A stretch of DNA of 64,000 bases from Microbacterium hydrocarbonoxydans (GTDB taxonomy: Bacteria > Actinomycetota > Actinomycetes > Actinomycetales > Microbacteriaceae): contig NZ_JAMBOY010000001.1 in assembly GCF_023715885.1 (NCBI RefSeq), positions 496,001-560,000 of the forward strand, written 5' to 3'. The notes beneath the pieces were generated by a model. It saw nothing but the letters and a program-made list of their open reading frames with translations, did no database searches and had not been told where the DNA came from. Shown in pieces: positions 61,763-64,000 of the stretch. Positions within the stretch are counted from its first letter, which is position 1. Each line of letters starts with the position of its first letter. A program made the translations under genes and the position numbers.

Positions 61763-62020
61763 TCAGTCGCCGGAGCGACGCGTGCCGATCCCCGGCTCGT
61801 CGTTGTGGATCGACTCGTCCTTGACCTCGCCCTTCGAGGCGGGGTCGACGCGGACCGCGCCGGCGCCGCCGGAGTCAGCACCAGCGCCGCCCGCCGGAAC
61901 GTCGTCCACGGCATCCGGGTCGTCGCCTCCGCGATCGTCGAGCATCTCGGCGATACGGTCCTTCGCGTCGGGTTCGGCCGCGGCATCCTGTGCGTCGCCG
62001 ACGCTGTCTGCGAGACTCAC
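61763..62020 (-). CDS. Small acidic protein of unknown function
   Basis: An 85-residue, acidic, probably unstructured protein (stretches such as DRGGDDPDAVDDVPAGGAG, rich in Asp, Gly and Ala). No membrane helix or cysteine. Its start overlaps the end of the upstream small gene by 4 bp, so the two form an operon. Not recognised; similar low-complexity acidic proteins exist in related actinobacteria. Confidence 0.6.
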   Translation of the reverse strand: MSLADSVGDAQDAAAEPDAKDRIAEMLDDRGGDDPDAVDDVPAGGAGADSGGAGAVRVDPASKGEVKDESIHNDEPGIGTRRSGD

Positions 62021-62250
62021 TCTTCGACCCGCAGATCGTCGGGGGCGTCGCCGCTGTGCTGGGACCCCTCGTCTTCCGGAGCCAGGTCGCCCTGCCCGTC
62101 CTCACCGATCTCGGCCTCGAGCGGCTCGTCGCCCTGCGTCTCGGGCTGCTCGGTGTCGGTCGGGAAGGTGCCGTCGGTCGGGTCCTCCGTGCGCGGCACG
62201 CCGGGCATCTCCGGCTCGAAGCTGTTCGCGAATGCGTCGATGTTCGTCAT
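62017..62250 (-). CDS. Small acidic protein of unknown function
   Basis: A 77-residue acidic protein, rich in Glu, Asp, Pro and Thr (for example DTEQPETQGDEPLEAEIGED). ATG 62250 follows AGGAGG at good spacing. It is the first gene of a two-gene minus-strand operon and is divergent from the aldo/keto reductase gene. No domain was recognised; disordered character is likely. Confidence 0.65.
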   Translation of the reverse strand: MTNIDAFANSFEPEMPGVPRTEDPTDGTFPTDTEQPETQGDEPLEAEIGEDGQGDLAPEDEGSQHSGDAPDDLRVEE

Positions 62251-62315
62251 GGAGTCCTCCTGTGTGGGTTGGCGGACGTCCATGGTGACGCGGACCGAGG
62301 GCGAACGCAGGACGG

Positions 62316-62344
62316 TTGACAGCCGCGTCGCCCGGCTGTATCCC
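62316..62344 (+). promoter_or_regulatory. Promoter of the aldo/keto reductase gene
   Basis: TTGACA (62316-62321) is followed after 17 nt by TATCCC (62339-62344), a good -35/-10 pair apart from the last base. Transcripts would start about 50 nt before the ATG at 62406, leaving a leader with GAGGAGAG. Confidence 0.5.
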
Positions 62345-62405
62345 GGCCGACACCTCGGTGCGGCGCATAGTCTTGCCGATACACGACGAGGATGAGGAGA
62401 GACGG

Positions 62406-63395
62406 ATGCTCGAGGCGAAGGACAGCGTGAGACTCGGCGGTTCAGGGCTGAAGATCTCCCCCGTGGTGCTCGGATGCATGAGCTTCGGCGTTCCGGACCG
62501 CGGGGCGCACCCGTGGTCGCTCGACGAGGAGGCGAGTCGTCCGCTGATCCGGCACGCGCTCGAGACCGGGATCACGACGTTCGACACGGCCGACGTGTAC
62601 TCCGACGGCACCAGCGAGGAGATCGTCGGACGGGCCCTCGCCGACTTCGCGCGCCGAGACGAGATCGAGATCGCCACGAAGGTGCACGGCCGCATGGGGC
62701 CCGCTGCCAATCAGGCTGGGCTCAGCCGCGCGCACATCATGAGTGGCATCGACGCGAGCCTGCGGCGCCTCGGCACCGACTACGTCGACCTGTACCAGAT
62801 CCACCGCTGGGACCCCGATACGCCCATCGAGGAGACCATGGAGGCTTTGAACGACGTCGTGCGCTCGGGCAAGGCGCGGTACATCGGCGCGTCGTCGATG
62901 TGGACCTGGCAGTTCGCGACCGCCCAGCACGTCGCACTCCAGAACGGGTGGACGCCGTTCGTCTCGATGCAGGACCAGTACAACCTGCTGCAGCGCGAGG
63001 AGGAGCGCGAGATGCACCCGTACTGCCTCGACTCCGGGGTCGGCGTGCTGCCCTGGTCGCCGCTCGCCCGCGGACGCATGACCCGCGACTGGGACGACAC
63101 GACGGCCAGGACCGAGTCGGATGCGTTCGGCGCGACGCTCTACCGGAGCGAGGAGCGGTCGAACCGCACGATCGTCGAGGCCGTCGCGCGCGTCGCCGAG
63201 GCCCGCGGCGTCTCACGCGCGCAGATCGCGCTCGCCTGGGTCGCTCAGCAGGATGCCGTGACCGCGCCGATCGTCGGCGCGACGCGCGTCGGGCACATCG
63301 ACGACGCGGTGGCCTCCGTCGGCATCCGTCTCGAGGAGTCCGAGGTCGAGGCGCTGGAAGCCGCCTACACGCCCCGCGCACCCGAGGGGTTCTGA
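62406..63395 (+). CDS. Aldo/keto reductase
   Basis: A 329-residue AKR of the oxidoreductase type. Catalytic residues D60 (FDTADVYSDGTSEEIVG), Y65, K92 (IATKVHGRMGP) and H133 (LYQIHRWDPDTP). The pattern Y-x-D-G-x-S-E-E-I-V-G-R with TKV is that of YajO/YghZ-type AKRs that reduce small aldehydes with NADPH. Substrate is not clear from context. ATG 62406 has GAGGAGAG just ahead. The gene is unrelated to the AKR at 32183 except by superfamily. Confidence 0.88.
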   Translation: MLEAKDSVRLGGSGLKISPVVLGCMSFGVPDRGAHPWSLDEEASRPLIRHALETGITTFDTADVYSDGTSEEIVGRALADFARRDEIEIATKVHGRMGPAANQAGLSRAHIMSGIDASLRRLGTDYVDLYQIHRWDPDTPIEETMEALNDVVRSGKARYIGASSMWTWQFATAQHVALQNGWTPFVSMQDQYNLLQREEEREMHPYCLDSGVGVLPWSPLARGRMTRDWDDTTARTESDAFGATLYRSEERSNRTIVEAVARVAEARGVSRAQIALAWVAQQDAVTAPIVGATRVGHIDDAVASVGIRLEESEVEALEAAYTPRAPEGF

Positions 63396-63413
63396 GCGGG
63401 GCTCCGCCCGCGG

Positions 63414-63893
63414 TCAGTCGCGCTGCGCGGACGCCAGCTCTCGCAAGGCGTCGGCGACGAGCGCGTGGTCATCGGCCGACGGCAGACCCGACACGGTCGC
63501 CACGGCCACGACGCCCACGCCGCGAACACGCACCGGGACGGCTCCGCCGGCGACGGCGTACGTCGCGGCATCCAGCCATCCCGGCTCCATCGGGTCACGT
63601 CCCCCCGCTGCCACACGCGCTTCGAGCAGCGCCGTGCTGGTCTCGAAGCGCAGCGCGGTCGCCGCCTTCTTCGCGACCCACGAGTCGTTGTCGGCCGTCG
63701 CGCCGGGGAGCGAGGCGTGGAAGAGCACCCCGAAGGCGGTGCGGATGTCGATCGCGATCGGCGCCGACTCCGCCAGTCCGCGCTCGGCGATCGCGCGGCC
63801 GAGCGCCCACGCGTCGGCCCTGTCGAATCGGTCGAGCTCGAGCTCCGAGTGCTCCTCCTCGAGGCGGCTGAGCCATGCGTCGTCTGTCATCAT
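63414..63893 (-). CDS. UPF0303/HbpS-GlcG-like protein
   Basis: A 159-residue protein of the UPF0303 (YBR137W-like) group, related to the GlcG/HbpS heme-binding fold. Marks are AWALGRAIAERGLAESAPIA, LFHASLPGATADNDSWVAKK, and GGAVPVRVRGVGVVAVATVSG. Function is not firmly known; the related HbpS binds and degrades heme. The start is ATG 63893 or 63890; AAGGA lies 6 nt before 63893. It faces the AKR gene on the other strand with 18 bp between. Confidence 0.78.
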   Translation of the reverse strand: MMTDDAWLSRLEEEHSELELDRFDRADAWALGRAIAERGLAESAPIAIDIRTAFGVLFHASLPGATADNDSWVAKKAATALRFETSTALLEARVAAGGRDPMEPGWLDAATYAVAGGAVPVRVRGVGVVAVATVSGLPSADDHALVADALRELASAQRD

Positions 63894-63960
63894 CGTCGAT
63901 CCTTCCGTGGCGAGGGTGCTCCCCCAGTCTGCCGCCCCTGGTCGGGCGTAGAGTCCGAGT

Positions 63961-64000
63961 GTGCCCGATCCTCGACCCGCCCTGATCATGCCGCCGCTCA
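63961..64000 (+). CDS. Start of an unknown gene (cut by right edge)
   Basis: GTG at 63961 opens a frame that runs off the window (PDPRPALIMPPL visible). TAGAGT (63949-63954) lies exactly 6 nt upstream, the spacing found at many other starts here, which is the main support. Thirteen codons are too few to name a product. Confidence 0.45.
   Translation, partial: MPDPRPALIMPPL

Overview
The window is about 70 percent GC and densely packed. Genes overlap by 4 bp (ATGA/GTGA) or lie a few bases apart. Gene content points to an actinobacterium of the Microbacteriaceae, most likely Microbacterium or a close relative: NucS mismatch endonuclease, an Arr rifamycin ADP-ribosyltransferase, a MrpA-MrpB fusion antiporter, a YhgE/Pip protein, Pr6Pr membrane proteins, a sortase-E-type LAATG anchor, and many leaderless starts (TANNNT box, 6 nt, then ATG or GTG). 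No rRNA, tRNA, CRISPR array, phage or insertion sequence was recognised. The genus is inferred from gene content; no search was run.

Layout. 1-1.7 kb: end of an EamA transporter, a Pr6Pr membrane protein and a Phd/RelE toxin-antitoxin pair. 1.8-8.3 kb: a MoxR ATPase / DUF58 / von Willebrand (Bat-like) operon of seven genes. 8.3-10.1 kb: a PucR-type regulator and a DUF1778/GNAT toxin-antitoxin pair. 10.2-14.8 kb: HSL-type hydrolase, ZIP transporter, quinone-reductase-like flavoprotein, and an MFS pump divergent from an HxlR regulator. 14.9-19.6 kb: argG, then a TetR / degenerate ABC protein / YhgE operon with a perfect 18-bp operator. 19.8-24.8 kb: penicillin-acylase-family Ntn hydrolase, MFS transporter, alpha/beta hydrolase. 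24.9-31.4 kb: complete Mrp Na+/H+ antiporter operon on the minus strand. 31.4-40.7 kb: a fucoside (or related deoxy-sugar) locus with two GH29 enzymes, an ABC importer without its ATPase, an enolase-superfamily dehydratase, an aldo/keto reductase, a mutarotase and a GntR regulator. 40.7-48.7 kb: a membrane protein, a wall-anchored metzincin protease, a LacI/MFS pair, nucS, a small coiled-coil protein, a HAD phosphatase and a cold-shock gene. 48.7-49.25 kb: an unusually structured gene-free stretch. 49.25-53.9 kb: AroE-like dehydrogenase, MFS/MarR pair, an aspartate-racemase-family enzyme, and a sulfide:quinone reductase gene split by a frameshift. 54-60.4 kb: a LacI-controlled sugar-acid cluster whose enzymes together could turn L-gulonate (or a related aldonate) into 2-keto-3-deoxy-D-gluconate. 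60.5-64 kb: second Pr6Pr protein, arr, two small acidic proteins, an aldo/keto reductase, a UPF0303/HbpS-like protein and the first codons of another gene.

The most unusual signals are: (a) the 48.83-49.22 kb non-coding stretch, which holds a chain of perfect inverted repeats and ends in a multi-branched fold with two hairpins sharing a CTGGGG loop; (b) two unrelated families of intergenic repeats that share one nested design, arm a, arm b, loop, b', a'; (c) an ABC-type protein without Walker A, signature or Walker B motifs, coupled to a YhgE membrane protein; (d) a consistent leaderless-promoter rule that fixes many gene starts; and (e) operators embedded in the promoters of both toxin-antitoxin operons.
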